Shown in pieces: positions 8,318-16,201 of a stretch of DNA of 24,084 bases. Location of the stretch: contig CAKSUL010000029.1 of NCBI GenBank assembly GCA_934501475.1, positions 1 through 24,084 on the forward strand. The letters run 5' to 3'. The notes under the pieces were generated by a model. The model worked only from the letters and a program-made list of their open reading frames with translations, was not told the DNA's origin and did not search any database. The translations under genes and the position numbers were made by a program. Source of the DNA: an uncultured Roseovarius sp. GTDB lineage: Bacteria; Pseudomonadota; Alphaproteobacteria; Rhodobacterales; Rhodobacteraceae. Within the stretch, counting starts at the first letter, position 1. The number at the start of each line of letters is the position of its first letter.

Positions 8318-9286
8318 ATGCGCTTTCTTGCTGTCATCACACGCCATCTGACCATCGCCATTCCGGTCACGATGCTGCTTGGCCTGATCTTCGGGCTGAG
8401 CGCACCGGTGGGCTGGCTGAAATCACTGATCGTGCCGCTGACCTTGCTGATGGTCTATCCGATGATGGTCAATCTCAACATGCGCCAGTTGTTCGAGGGC
8501 GGCGATACAAGCGCCCAGCTGCTGGCGCAGGCGATCAATTTCACCGTGATTCCGCTGGCGGCCTACGTCCTGGGGCGGGTGTGGTTTCCCGATCAGCCGT
8601 TCTTTGCGCTTGGGCTGTTGCTGGCCGCGTTGTTGCCGACCAGCGGCATGACCATCGCCTGGACCGGATTCGCCGGTGGCAATGTGACGGCGGCGATCAA
8701 GATGACGGTGGCCGGGCTGATCCTGGGATCGCTGGCGACGCCGTTTTATGTGCAATGGCTGATGGGGGCCACGATCCCGATCGATCTGGCCGCCGTCTTT
8801 GCGCAGATCGTGCTGGTGGTCTTTGTGCCGATGCTGGCCGGGCAGGTCACCCGGCATCTGCTGGTGCGCCGCTTTGGCGCGCCGGGGTTCAAGCGTGACT
8901 GGGCGCCGCGCTTTGCGCCGCTGTCGACGCTGGGGGTTCTGGGGATCGTGTTCGTGGCCATCGCGCTCAAGGCCGGGGATCTGGCGGCGCGGCCCCAGAT
9001 CCTGATCACCTTGCTGGTGCCGCTGCTGGTTCTCTACGGGTTCAACTATGCGTTCAGCACGGTGGTGGCCAGATTGCTGCTGCCGCGCGATGACGCGATC
9101 GCGCTGGTCTATGGCACGGTGATGCGCAACCTGTCGATCGCGCTAGCGGTGGCGATGAACGCCTTTGGCGAGGCCAGCGCGGACGCCGCGCTGCTGATCG
9201 CGCTGGCCTATGTGATCCAGGTCCAGTCCGCCGCGTGGTATGTCAGGCTGGGCAACCGGGTATTCGGCCCCCAGCCCGCTGGCTGA
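8318..9286 (+). CDS. BASS/Acr3 superfamily transporter (bile acid:sodium symporter-like)
   Basis: A 322-residue protein with about ten TM helices. Landmarks are VYPMMVNLN near residue 45, PTSGMTIAW near 108, and MRNLSIALAVAMNAFG near 270, which place it in the BASS/ArsB-Acr3 superfamily of secondary transporters. Arsenite carriers of the Acr3 type have a key cysteine in the fourth TM region. In the corresponding stretch here (PTSGMTIAWTGFAGGN) I see no cysteine, so arsenite export is doubtful and an organic anion is more likely. AGGGA lies 7 bases before the ATG. It follows the ABC operon on the same strand and converges on ackA with only 11 bases between stops. The substrate is unknown. Confidence 0.85.
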   Translation: MRFLAVITRHLTIAIPVTMLLGLIFGLSAPVGWLKSLIVPLTLLMVYPMMVNLNMRQLFEGGDTSAQLLAQAINFTVIPLAAYVLGRVWFPDQPFFALGLLLAALLPTSGMTIAWTGFAGGNVTAAIKMTVAGLILGSLATPFYVQWLMGATIPIDLAAVFAQIVLVVFVPMLAGQVTRHLLVRRFGAPGFKRDWAPRFAPLSTLGVLGIVFVAIALKAGDLAARPQILITLLVPLLVLYGFNYAFSTVVARLLLPRDDAIALVYGTVMRNLSIALAVAMNAFGEASADAALLIALAYVIQVQSAAWYVRLGNRVFGPQPAG

Positions 9287-9297
9287 ACCGGCGCCGC

Positions 9298-10542
9298 TCA
9301 GGCCCCTGCCGCCGCTGCTGCCCCTGCCTCTGCCGCCGCCGCGTGCATCGCGCGTTGGCCCAGCACCCCGAAGGCGCTGCGCGCCAGCACGCGTTCCTCA
9401 TCGGTGGGCAGCATCAGCACCGGCAGGCGGCTTTGCCGGGTGGTGATCACGGGGCCGCCGGCCGCGTTGGCATCCGGGTCCAGTTCCGCGCCCAGCCACT
9501 CCAGTTCACGCACAAGGCGCGCGCGCAGCGCCGGGATATACTTGCCCATGCCCCCGGTCAGCACCACGGCATCGACCCCGCCCAGCGCGGCCGCCAGCGA
9601 GCCGAAATTGCGCCGGCACTGATAGACAAAGAAATCCACCGCCTCGGCGGCCTCGGGGCGATCACTGGCCAGCAGGTCGTTCATTTCGCCGCTGATCCCC
9701 GACACGCCCAGCAGGCCCGACTCCTCATAGAGCATTTCGCGCACCGCAGCCGGGCTGTGACCGCGATCCATGATCAGATGCAGCACCACACCGGGGTCAA
9801 TCGCGCCACAGCGTTGCCCCATCGGCAACCCGTCCAGCGCCGTCAGACCCATCGTCGTGGCGATGCTCCGGCCGTTTTCAATCGCGCACATGCTGACGCC
9901 GTTGCCCAGTTGCGCCACGATGATGCGCCCCGGCGCAAGCTCGGGATAGCTGCGTTGCAGCTTGTGGGCGATGTAATCATAGGACAGCCCGTGAAACCCG
10001 TAGCGCAGGATGCCATCGTCGGTCAGATCGCGCGGCAGGCCGAATATCTGCGCATGATGCGGCTGCGTGCGGTGGAACGCGGTATCGAAACAGGCGACAT
10101 GCGCAATGCCGGGATAGCGTTCCTGCACGCGGCGGATCGGGCGCAGGTTATGCGGCTGATGGCTGGGCGCGAGGCATTCCAGCGCTTTCAGCCCGGCCAG
10201 CACCTCATCGGTGACCAGAACCGGGGCGATGTAGTCACGCCCGCCATGCACGACGCGATGCGAAAACGCGCCGATCCGCCCCAGATGCGAGAGCGCGTCG
10301 ATCCGGTCCAGCATATGCGCCAGCGCCTGGGGGTGGGCGCGCGCAACGCTTTCGGGGGGCCCCAGATCGGTCTCGGACTGGGTGCCGGCCTGTGGATCAC
10401 GCTCGGTCAGGATCATGGCGTGGGGCAGGCCACGAATGCCAAGGGTGCGGATCTCGAGCGGGCCAGCATCGGTGAGGCGGAAAATGCCGCAGCGCAGGCT
10501 GGACGAGCCGGCGTTGAAGGTCACGACCAGACTGTCAGACAT
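9298..10542 (-). CDS. ackA: Acetate/propionate kinase
   Basis: Interconverts acetate plus ATP with acetyl phosphate plus ADP; in the acetyl-P to acetate direction it makes ATP without respiration. The 414-residue product has the ASKHA phosphate-1 loop NAGSSSL (10-16; an Arg follows where Lys is common) and SHRVVHGG, HQPHN and FDTAFH. It also has YGFHGLSY, MGQRCGAIDP and TDEERVLAR. These supply the Asn, Arg, His, Asp and Glu residues known in characterised acetate kinases. The glycine motif VLTGGMGKY replaces the more usual FTAGIGEN. AGGAGG lies 8 bases before the ATG. The C-terminus ends in an Ala-rich tail of about 15 residues. No phosphotransacetylase or phosphoketolase gene is visible in the window. 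It lies downstream of phaC on the same strand, separated by 145 bases containing a CRP-like palindrome. Confidence 0.92.
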   Translation of the reverse strand: MSDSLVVTFNAGSSSLRCGIFRLTDAGPLEIRTLGIRGLPHAMILTERDPQAGTQSETDLGPPESVARAHPQALAHMLDRIDALSHLGRIGAFSHRVVHGGRDYIAPVLVTDEVLAGLKALECLAPSHQPHNLRPIRRVQERYPGIAHVACFDTAFHRTQPHHAQIFGLPRDLTDDGILRYGFHGLSYDYIAHKLQRSYPELAPGRIIVAQLGNGVSMCAIENGRSIATTMGLTALDGLPMGQRCGAIDPGVVLHLIMDRGHSPAAVREMLYEESGLLGVSGISGEMNDLLASDRPEAAEAVDFFVYQCRRNFGSLAAALGGVDAVVLTGGMGKYIPALRARLVRELEWLGAELDPDANAAGGPVITTRQSRLPVLMLPTDEERVLARSAFGVLGQRAMHAAAAEAGAAAAAGA

Positions 10543-10573
10543 CTGCGCGCCCTCCTGCCGGTTGGTATGTCGG

Positions 10574-10589
10574 GGTGATGCGCGTCACA
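10574..10589. promoter_or_regulatory. CRP-like palindrome upstream of ackA
   Basis: On the plus strand the sequence reads GGTGA-TGCGCG-TCACA, one mismatch from the CRP-type consensus TGTGA-N6-TCACA. Its right edge to the ackA ATG is about 32 to 47 bases, a position that could overlap a promoter for ackA separate from phaC. It lies in the 145-base gap between phaC and ackA. Which CRP/FNR-family protein, if any, binds it cannot be told from sequence. Confidence 0.4.
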
Positions 10590-10687
10590 AGGCGGGCATC
10601 GGCGGGAGCAGCGGCAAATGCCGGGTCTGGTCTGATCATGTGGGGGGTTTCCGGTCCTGTTTTCTGAGGTCTGCGGTTCTGATCGGG

Positions 10688-12670
10688 TCAACGTTGAAAG
10701 ACATAGCTGCCCGGTGCATCATCCAAGGCGTCAGCGCGCGCGCCCGGCGGGCCCATGGGTGGCGGCGCCGTCTCACCGCTTGAGCGGTCACGCAGCCAGC
10801 CCACCAGTTCGGGCCACCACGATCCGTCCTGCAACGGGGTCTGTGCGCGCCAGTCCTCGGGCGCCATGTAATTGGCCGCGGCCGGGGTGTGCGCAATCTG
10901 AAAACTGCGCCCGGCGCGGCCCGGTTCACTGACGATGCCGGCATTGTGCCCGCCCGATGTCAGCACGAATGTGACGTCGGTATCCGTCAGCAGATGCAGC
11001 TTGTAGACCGATTGCCACGGCGCCACGTGATCGCCCGTGGTCGACACACAGAAGATCGGCACGGAAATATCGCTGATCGCGACCGGCTTGTCGCCCACCC
11101 GATATTTCCCTTGCGACAATTCGTTGTTCAGAAAGATATGGCGCAGATATTCGCTGTGCATCCGGTAGGGCATCCGCGTCGCATCGGCGTTCCATGCCAT
11201 CAGATCGAACATCGGCTGACGCCGCCCCATCAGGTATTCATGCACATAGCGCGACCAGATCAGGTCGGTAGAGCGCAGCAACTGAAACGCGCCCGACATC
11301 TGTTTCGTGTCCAGATAGCCCTGATCCCACATCATGTGCTCAAGAAACGAAACCTCGCTTTCGCTGATGAACAGCTGCAATTCGCCCGGATCCTCGAAAT
11401 CGGTCTGGGTGGCGAACATCGTCACGGTTTTGAGCCGCTCATCATGATCGCGCGCCATCTGCGCCGCCTTGGCCGCCAGCAGCGTGCCACCCAGGCAATA
11501 GCCCACGGCATGGACCTGCTGATCGGGGACGACGGTGCCCACCGCGTCCAGCGCCTCGCTCACGGCATCGAGATAGTCGTTCATGCCCAGATCGCGATCC
11601 TCGGCATCGGGGTTGCGCCAGGACACCATGAAGACGGTAAAGCCCTGATCGACCAGATAGCGCACCAGCGAATTATGCGGCGAGAGGTCGAGGATATAGT
11701 ATTTCATGATCCAGGCGGGCACGATCAGGATCGGCTCGGAGGTGACGGTCTCGGTTTGCGGGGCGTATTGGATCAGTTCCAGCAGATGCGAGCGAAAGAC
11801 CACCTTGCCCGGTGTCACCGCCACATCGCGCCCCGGCTGATAATCCTCGGCCCCGACGGGCGGTTTGCCTGCGGTCGTGCGTTCCCAATCCTCGATCAGG
11901 TTCTGCGTGCCGCGCACCAGATTGGCCCCGCCTTCGCGTATCGTCTGGGCGATCACCTCGGGGTTGGTCCAGATGCCATTGGAGGGCGACATCAGATCGA
12001 GGATCTGACGCGCGGCGAACGAAACCCTGCGCTCGTCGTCGCGCGACATGCCGTCGATGTCGTTGGTGGCACTATACCACCATTGCTGCAACAGCAGGAA
12101 GTTCTGATAGATCAGGTTATAGGGAAATTGCTGCCATTCCGGCGCATCGAACCTCTTGTCATGGCTCAGCGGCAGGATGCAGGGATCGACCTGCCCCTGC
12201 CCGAATTGCTGCCCCGACGCCATGGCAAAGCGGGTCGCCTTGCGCGCCGCCTTTTCGAACAGTTCCGCCTGTTTTCCCGGCGATCCGGCCAGATGCACCC
12301 ACCAGTTGAACATGCTGGCGGACAACCCGAAAGGCGTCACCCCCATGGTGTAGCGCGCCAGGTTGGACTTGAAGACGCGGTCCATGCCCTGCGTGCTGAA
12401 ATTGCCCGGCAACACCCGGTCACAGCGCAGACCCAGTTCCGGCGGAACGGGTGCCAGCGTGGGGTTGAACTGCGCGGGATTGAACTGCGCGGGATTGATC
12501 TGCGCGGGATTGATCTGCGCGGGGCCGGGCGTGGCGCTGGTGGCGGCGTCCACCTTGGGGGCCGCGTCCTTGACGGCGCGCGCGGGGCTGGCCGGTTTTG
12601 AACGGGACCGCTGCGCTGACGTTCTGGCGGCTCTGACCTGCGCCTGTCTGGTCTTTTTCGGCTTTGACAT
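10688..12670 (-). CDS. phaC: Class I-like poly(3-hydroxyalkanoate) synthase with low-complexity N-terminus
   Basis: Polymerises (R)-3-hydroxyacyl-CoA into PHA storage granules. The 660-residue product has the PhaC N-terminal domain (about 95-270) and an alpha/beta hydrolase domain. The lipase-like box is GYCLGG with nucleophile Cys392, followed by Asp547 (TTGDHVAP) and His575 (SGGHNAG), so the catalytic triad is complete. Residues 1-70 are unusual: a basic Lys/Arg/Ala/Ser/Pro-rich tail, then four tandem NPAQ(I/F) repeats. The ATG at 12670 is chosen because GGA lies at a suitable distance and the upstream in-frame residues look like translated spacer. An alternative start at 12739 is possible. 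It is divergent from the C92 hydrolase gene and upstream of ackA. The usual class I length is nearer 570-600, so the extra length is the N-terminal tail. Confidence 0.92.
   Translation of the reverse strand: MSKPKKTRQAQVRAARTSAQRSRSKPASPARAVKDAAPKVDAATSATPGPAQINPAQINPAQFNPAQFNPTLAPVPPELGLRCDRVLPGNFSTQGMDRVFKSNLARYTMGVTPFGLSASMFNWWVHLAGSPGKQAELFEKAARKATRFAMASGQQFGQGQVDPCILPLSHDKRFDAPEWQQFPYNLIYQNFLLLQQWWYSATNDIDGMSRDDERRVSFAARQILDLMSPSNGIWTNPEVIAQTIREGGANLVRGTQNLIEDWERTTAGKPPVGAEDYQPGRDVAVTPGKVVFRSHLLELIQYAPQTETVTSEPILIVPAWIMKYYILDLSPHNSLVRYLVDQGFTVFMVSWRNPDAEDRDLGMNDYLDAVSEALDAVGTVVPDQQVHAVGYCLGGTLLAAKAAQMARDHDERLKTVTMFATQTDFEDPGELQLFISESEVSFLEHMMWDQGYLDTKQMSGAFQLLRSTDLIWSRYVHEYLMGRRQPMFDLMAWNADATRMPYRMHSEYLRHIFLNNELSQGKYRVGDKPVAISDISVPIFCVSTTGDHVAPWQSVYKLHLLTDTDVTFVLTSGGHNAGIVSEPGRAGRSFQIAHTPAAANYMAPEDWRAQTPLQDGSWWPELVGWLRDRSSGETAPPPMGPPGARADALDDAPGSYVFQR
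12465..12524. repeat. Four 15-bp tandem repeats inside phaC
   Basis: Four exact-length, nearly identical 15-base units (ttgaactgcgcggga twice, then ttgatctgcgcggga and a last copy ending in g). They keep the phaC reading frame and encode repeated Asn-Pro-Ala-Gln-(Ile/Phe) pentapeptides at about residues 50-70. The pairwise pattern of the variant base suggests duplication of a two-unit block or successive slippage. Copy number may vary between strains. Confidence 0.9.
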
Positions 12671-12906
12671 ATCTGGATCCGTTCGTTTCAGGTTTGCTGT
12701 GCGCGCCGGCTCTGCGCCCCGTGCGCCGATATCGCCCATGACATGATACCCGCACGGATGGTTTTCAATGGCCGTGGCCCCGACCCGTGCCGGGTGATCC
12801 GCAGGATCGGATGCAGCCAACGCCGGTATCGCCTTGGGCGCGTTATGCAGTAGCCTCACGGCCATTTTCCTTTATTATCCATCATCGGAGGGAGGGTGCC
12901 AAGACC

Positions 12907-13710
12907 ATGAATCTGCGGACAACCTGCAATACCCTGCTTGGCAGGCTCGGTCACAGGCTGGCAGGCAAGCTCCATGCGCAACACCGCCGATACAAGCCAC
13001 GCGCGCATATTGACTTTGAGCGGCTTTGCCAGACGCTTCGCCCCGGCGATGTGCTGCTTGTCGAGGGCAATGAACGCATTTCCGGGGCAATCAAGTATCT
13101 GACGCAATCCACCTGGTCCCATGCCGCGCTTTTCATCGGCGATGCCCTTCCGGCACCCGACGCGGGATCGCAGCGCCCGCGCCTGATCGAAGTCAACATG
13201 CACGAAGGCTGCGTTGCGTCACCGCTGGAAAATTACAACGGCTTCAACCTGCGCATTTGCCGGGCAAGCGCCCTGAGCGACGCGGATCGCGCGGCACTGG
13301 TCGCGTTCATGATCGCCAAGCTTGGCCTGCGCTATGATCTGCGAAACATCTTTTATCTGCTGCGTTATTTCCTGCCGGTGCCGCCGGTGCCTGCAAGGTG
13401 GCGGCGCAGGATGCTGGCCCTGGGATCCGGTGATCCGACGCGGGCGATCTGTTCCTCGCTGATCGCGCAGGCATTCCAATCCATCAACTATCCGATCCTG
13501 CCGGAAGTGTCCGTCAGCGATGCAACCGACGACCAGGCGCAGCGCGAGATATTCCATATCCGAAACCATTCCCTGTTCGCACCCCGCGATTTCGATCTCT
13601 CCCCCTATTTCGAAGTGGTCAAACCCACCCTCGGAGAGGGTTTCGATTTCCACGGCCTGATCTGGGACAAACCGGATACCGAAACCGGCGGCCTTCAGCC
13701 CAAGCGGTGA
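12907..13710 (+). CDS. YiiX/YebB-like permuted papain hydrolase (C92 family)
   Basis: A 267-residue protein with the permuted NlpC/P60 (YaeF/YiiX, peptidase C92) arrangement, in which the His comes before the Cys. His72 lies in STWSHAALFIG, a probable acidic partner Glu95 in LIEVNMHEG, and the nucleophile Cys182 in AICSSLIAQAF. The LRPGDVLLVEGNERISGAIK stretch near 44-63 is the typical family entry motif. Family members are thought to be amidases or acyl/lipid hydrolases; the substrate here is unknown. No clear signal peptide is present, so a cytoplasmic location is likely. A strong purine-rich ribosome binding site (12887-12896) lies 10 bases before the chosen ATG; the longer in-frame start at 12787 lacks this support. 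It is divergent from phaC. Confidence 0.82.
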   Translation: MNLRTTCNTLLGRLGHRLAGKLHAQHRRYKPRAHIDFERLCQTLRPGDVLLVEGNERISGAIKYLTQSTWSHAALFIGDALPAPDAGSQRPRLIEVNMHEGCVASPLENYNGFNLRICRASALSDADRAALVAFMIAKLGLRYDLRNIFYLLRYFLPVPPVPARWRRRMLALGSGDPTRAICSSLIAQAFQSINYPILPEVSVSDATDDQAQREIFHIRNHSLFAPRDFDLSPYFEVVKPTLGEGFDFHGLIWDKPDTETGGLQPKR

Positions 13711-13758
13711 CCTGACCCATTTGGCCCCCTTTATACCCGGCGCGCCCTATCGGCCCTT

Positions 13759-13785
13759 TTGTGGCGGGCATAACCCACTTATACT
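13759..13785 (+). promoter_or_regulatory. Possible promoter upstream of the DXD-motif gene
   Basis: A good -10 hexamer TATACT (13780-13785) sits 33 bases before the ATG at 13819. The best -35 candidate, TTGTGG at 13759-13764, is spaced 15 bases away, which is short. The -10 element is the more convincing half. Confidence 0.3.
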
Positions 13786-13818
13786 GCGCAAAACCAAACA
13801 GGGCAGAGCGAGCCAGGC

Positions 13819-14823
13819 ATGACCGCGCGGGCAACAAAGAACCAACCTTTCAACATCTTGATCGTCGGTCAGGGCGGGCGGCTGCAATTCGAGGCGATCG
13901 TGTTTTGCGCCTCGCTGCGCGCCAACAGCCCCGATTTCGCCGGTCGCCTGTTCGTCGCCGAACCCCAGCCGGGGCCGCTGTGGAAAAGCGATCCCCGGAT
14001 GCGCGGGGAGGAAACCATCGACCTGCTCGAAAGTCTGGGCGCCGAGATCCTGCCATTTGAAAGCGTGCATTTCGGGCAGGCCTACCCCTATGGCAACAAG
14101 ATCGAGGCGCTTGCCGCGCTGCCCCCGGGTGAGCCGTTCGTGTTCTTTGACACCGACACGCTGGTGACAGGCGATCTGACCCGCGTGCCCTTCGATTTCG
14201 AGCGCCCCTCGGCCTCGCTGCGCCGCGAAGGCACCTGGCCCAAACCCGAGCTGTATGGCCCCGGCTATACCCTCATCTGGAAGTCGCTTTATGACAAGTT
14301 CGGGCTTGAGTTCGCGTCATCCATGGATCTCAGCCAGCCGGATGAATACTGGCGGCGATACCTCTATTTCAACGCCGGGTTCTTTTATTACAAATGTCCG
14401 CAGATCTTTGGTCAGCGGTTTCTGGAGTATGCGCTCGCCATCCGCGACGCCCCCCCCGATGAGCTGATCTGCCAGGAGATGGACCCCTGGCTGGACCAGG
14501 TCGCCCTGCCCCTTGTGATCCACGCCCTGGGCGGCGGGCGCGACGCGCTGCCAGCGGGATATCTGGACGGCGATGTGACCTGTCATTACCGCCTGTTGCC
14601 GCTGCTTTACGCCCGCGAGAGCGACCGCGCCGTGCAGGTGATGGACGAGGTGACCAGCCCCAACCGGATCAAGCGCGTGCTCAAGGATTACGATCCGATC
14701 AAGCGGATGGTGTTTCAGGGGCGCGGCCACAAGGTGCGCGCGTTGTTTGACCAGAACAACCTGCCACGACGCGAACAGGCGATCCGCAACACGATCAAGC
14801 GCAATGGTTTCTGGATGCGCTGA
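13819..14823 (+). CDS. Putative GT-A-fold glycosyltransferase-like protein
   Basis: A 334-residue soluble protein beginning NILIVGQGGRLQFEAIVFCASLRAN-like sequence, suggestive of a nucleotide-sugar-binding Rossmann-type N-terminus. It has YGNKIEAL at 91-98 followed by FFDTDTLVTGDL, where Asp111-Thr-Asp113 forms a DXD motif. A lysine-bearing segment before FxDTDT is typical of GT8-like and related GT-A transferases that bind a metal-nucleotide sugar. A later FNAGFFYYK stretch (about 190-198) also fits GT8-type proteins. I cannot name the sugar or acceptor. No partner glycosylation genes are adjacent. The ribosome binding site is weak (GAG/AGG just before the ATG). The gene is separated from the C92 gene by 108 bases and from metY by 86. 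Confidence 0.7.
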   Translation: MTARATKNQPFNILIVGQGGRLQFEAIVFCASLRANSPDFAGRLFVAEPQPGPLWKSDPRMRGEETIDLLESLGAEILPFESVHFGQAYPYGNKIEALAALPPGEPFVFFDTDTLVTGDLTRVPFDFERPSASLRREGTWPKPELYGPGYTLIWKSLYDKFGLEFASSMDLSQPDEYWRRYLYFNAGFFYYKCPQIFGQRFLEYALAIRDAPPDELICQEMDPWLDQVALPLVIHALGGGRDALPAGYLDGDVTCHYRLLPLLYARESDRAVQVMDEVTSPNRIKRVLKDYDPIKRMVFQGRGHKVRALFDQNNLPRREQAIRNTIKRNGFWMR

Positions 14824-14844
14824 GGCCCGCCGGGCCGCTTCTGT
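14824..14844 (+). terminator. Weak possible terminator after the glycosyltransferase-like gene
   Basis: A GC-rich hairpin GGCCC-GCC-GGGCC (14824-14836) directly follows the stop codon, with a partly T-rich tail (GCTTCTGTT). The stem is short and the T-tract poor. Confidence 0.3.
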
Positions 14845-14909
14845 TGGGCGTTGTGGCAGGCTGCGCGATACCCTAAACCACTTTCAACCATCTAACGGAG
14901 GGATTCCCT

Positions 14910-16187
14910 ATGGCATACGGCTTTGACACTTTGCAGATACATGCGGGCGCACGCCCCGACCCCACGACCGGCGCACGCCAGATTCCGATCTATCAGACCA
15001 CCGCCTATGTATTTCGCGACGCCGAACATGCCGCCGCCCTCTTCAACCTTCAGGAGGTGGGCTATATCTATTCCCGCCTGACCAACCCGACCGTGGCCGC
15101 GTTGCAGGAACGCGTGGCGACCCTTGAGGGCGGCGCGGGGGCGGTGTGCTGCTCCTCGGGTCATGCGGCGCAGATCATGGCGCTGTTTCCGCTGATGCGG
15201 CCGGGCTGCAACGTCGTCGTCTCGACCCGGCTTTACGGCGGCTCGATCACCCAGTTCAGCCAGACCATCAAGCGGTTCGGCTGGGAGGCAAAATTTGTCG
15301 ATATCGACGACATGGACGCGATTGCCGCCGCCATCGACGACAACACCCGCGCCGTGTTCTGCGAAACCATCGCCAATCCGGGCGGGCATATCGCCGACAT
15401 CCGCGCCGTGGCCGATGTGGCCGACAAGGCGGGCATCCCGCTGATCGTGGACAACACCACCGCCACGCCCTACCTGTGCCGCCCGATCGAGCTGGGCGCG
15501 ACGCTGGTCGTGCATTCGATGACCAAATACCTGACCGGCAACGGCACCGTCATGGGCGGTGTGGTGGTGGACAGCGGCACGTTCGATTGGTCCGCCTCGG
15601 ACAAGTTCCCGTCGCTCAGCGCACCCGAAGAGGCCTATCACGGGCTGAAGTTCCATGAGACATTCGGCCCGCTTGCGTTCACCTTCCATGGCATCGCCAT
15701 CGGGCTGCGCGATCTGGGGATGACCCTGAACCCGCAGGCGGCGCATTATACCCTGATGGGGATCGAAACCCTCAGCCTGCGCATGCAGCGCCATGTGGAA
15801 AACGCCATGAAAGTGGCGCAATGGCTGGAAAACGATCCGCGCGTTGCCGCCGTCACCTATGCCGGGCTGCCCAGTTCGCCCTATCATGAGCGCGCCAAGT
15901 CGGTATGCCCCAAGGGCGCGGGCGGCTTGTTCACCGTCGCCCTCAAAAGCGGCTATGACGGCTGTGTCAAACTGGTCGACAGCCTCGAGCTGTTCAGCCA
16001 TGTCGCCAATCTGGGCGATACGCGCTCGCTGATCATCCATTCGGCCTCGACCACGCACCGCCAGTTGACCCCCAAACAGCAGGACGCCGCCGGGGCCAGC
16101 GCCAATGTGGTGCGCATCTCGATCGGAACCGAGGACGTGAATGACCTGATCGCCGATCTGGATCAGGCCCTCGCCAAGGCCGGCTGA
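14910..16187 (+). CDS. metY: O-acetylhomoserine sulfhydrylase / aminocarboxypropyltransferase
   Basis: A PLP enzyme of the Cys/Met metabolism family that replaces the acetyl group of O-acetylhomoserine with sulfide, giving homocysteine, or with methanethiol, giving methionine. The 425-residue length fits the MetY group. Visible markers are FDTLQIHAG at the N-terminus, the YSRLTNPT substrate-loop motif (54-61), CSSGHAAQ (81-88), Asp181 (VDNTTATP) that pairs with the PLP nitrogen, and the Schiff-base Lys206 in HSMTKYLTGNG. GGAGGG precedes the ATG. A strong intrinsic terminator follows the stop, so the gene is a transcription unit end. The 86-base leader shows no SAM-II riboswitch features that I could recognise. 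Confidence 0.95.
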   Translation: MAYGFDTLQIHAGARPDPTTGARQIPIYQTTAYVFRDAEHAAALFNLQEVGYIYSRLTNPTVAALQERVATLEGGAGAVCCSSGHAAQIMALFPLMRPGCNVVVSTRLYGGSITQFSQTIKRFGWEAKFVDIDDMDAIAAAIDDNTRAVFCETIANPGGHIADIRAVADVADKAGIPLIVDNTTATPYLCRPIELGATLVVHSMTKYLTGNGTVMGGVVVDSGTFDWSASDKFPSLSAPEEAYHGLKFHETFGPLAFTFHGIAIGLRDLGMTLNPQAAHYTLMGIETLSLRMQRHVENAMKVAQWLENDPRVAAVTYAGLPSSPYHERAKSVCPKGAGGLFTVALKSGYDGCVKLVDSLELFSHVANLGDTRSLIIHSASTTHRQLTPKQQDAAGASANVVRISIGTEDVNDLIADLDQALAKAG

Positions 16188-16201
16188 GCGCCGTTGAGAC
16201 C

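Noticed and set aside
10677..10692. FNR-like box at the end of phaC
   Set aside because: The half-sites are separated by three rather than four bases, and it overlaps the phaC stop codon.
10889..12601. Rightward open frame of 570 codons opposite phaC
   Set aside because: It is antisense to an intact PHA synthase with a complete catalytic triad, and has no domain features of its own.
12363..12746. Rightward frame with GLNCAGL-type pentapeptide repeats
   Set aside because: The repeats are the reverse reading of the in-frame phaC 15-bp repeats; there is no start signal and no family match.
14824..14909. SAM-II or SAM/SAH riboswitch in the metY leader
   Set aside because: The leader is short and I could not find the conserved pseudoknot elements of either class; a covariance-model search would decide.
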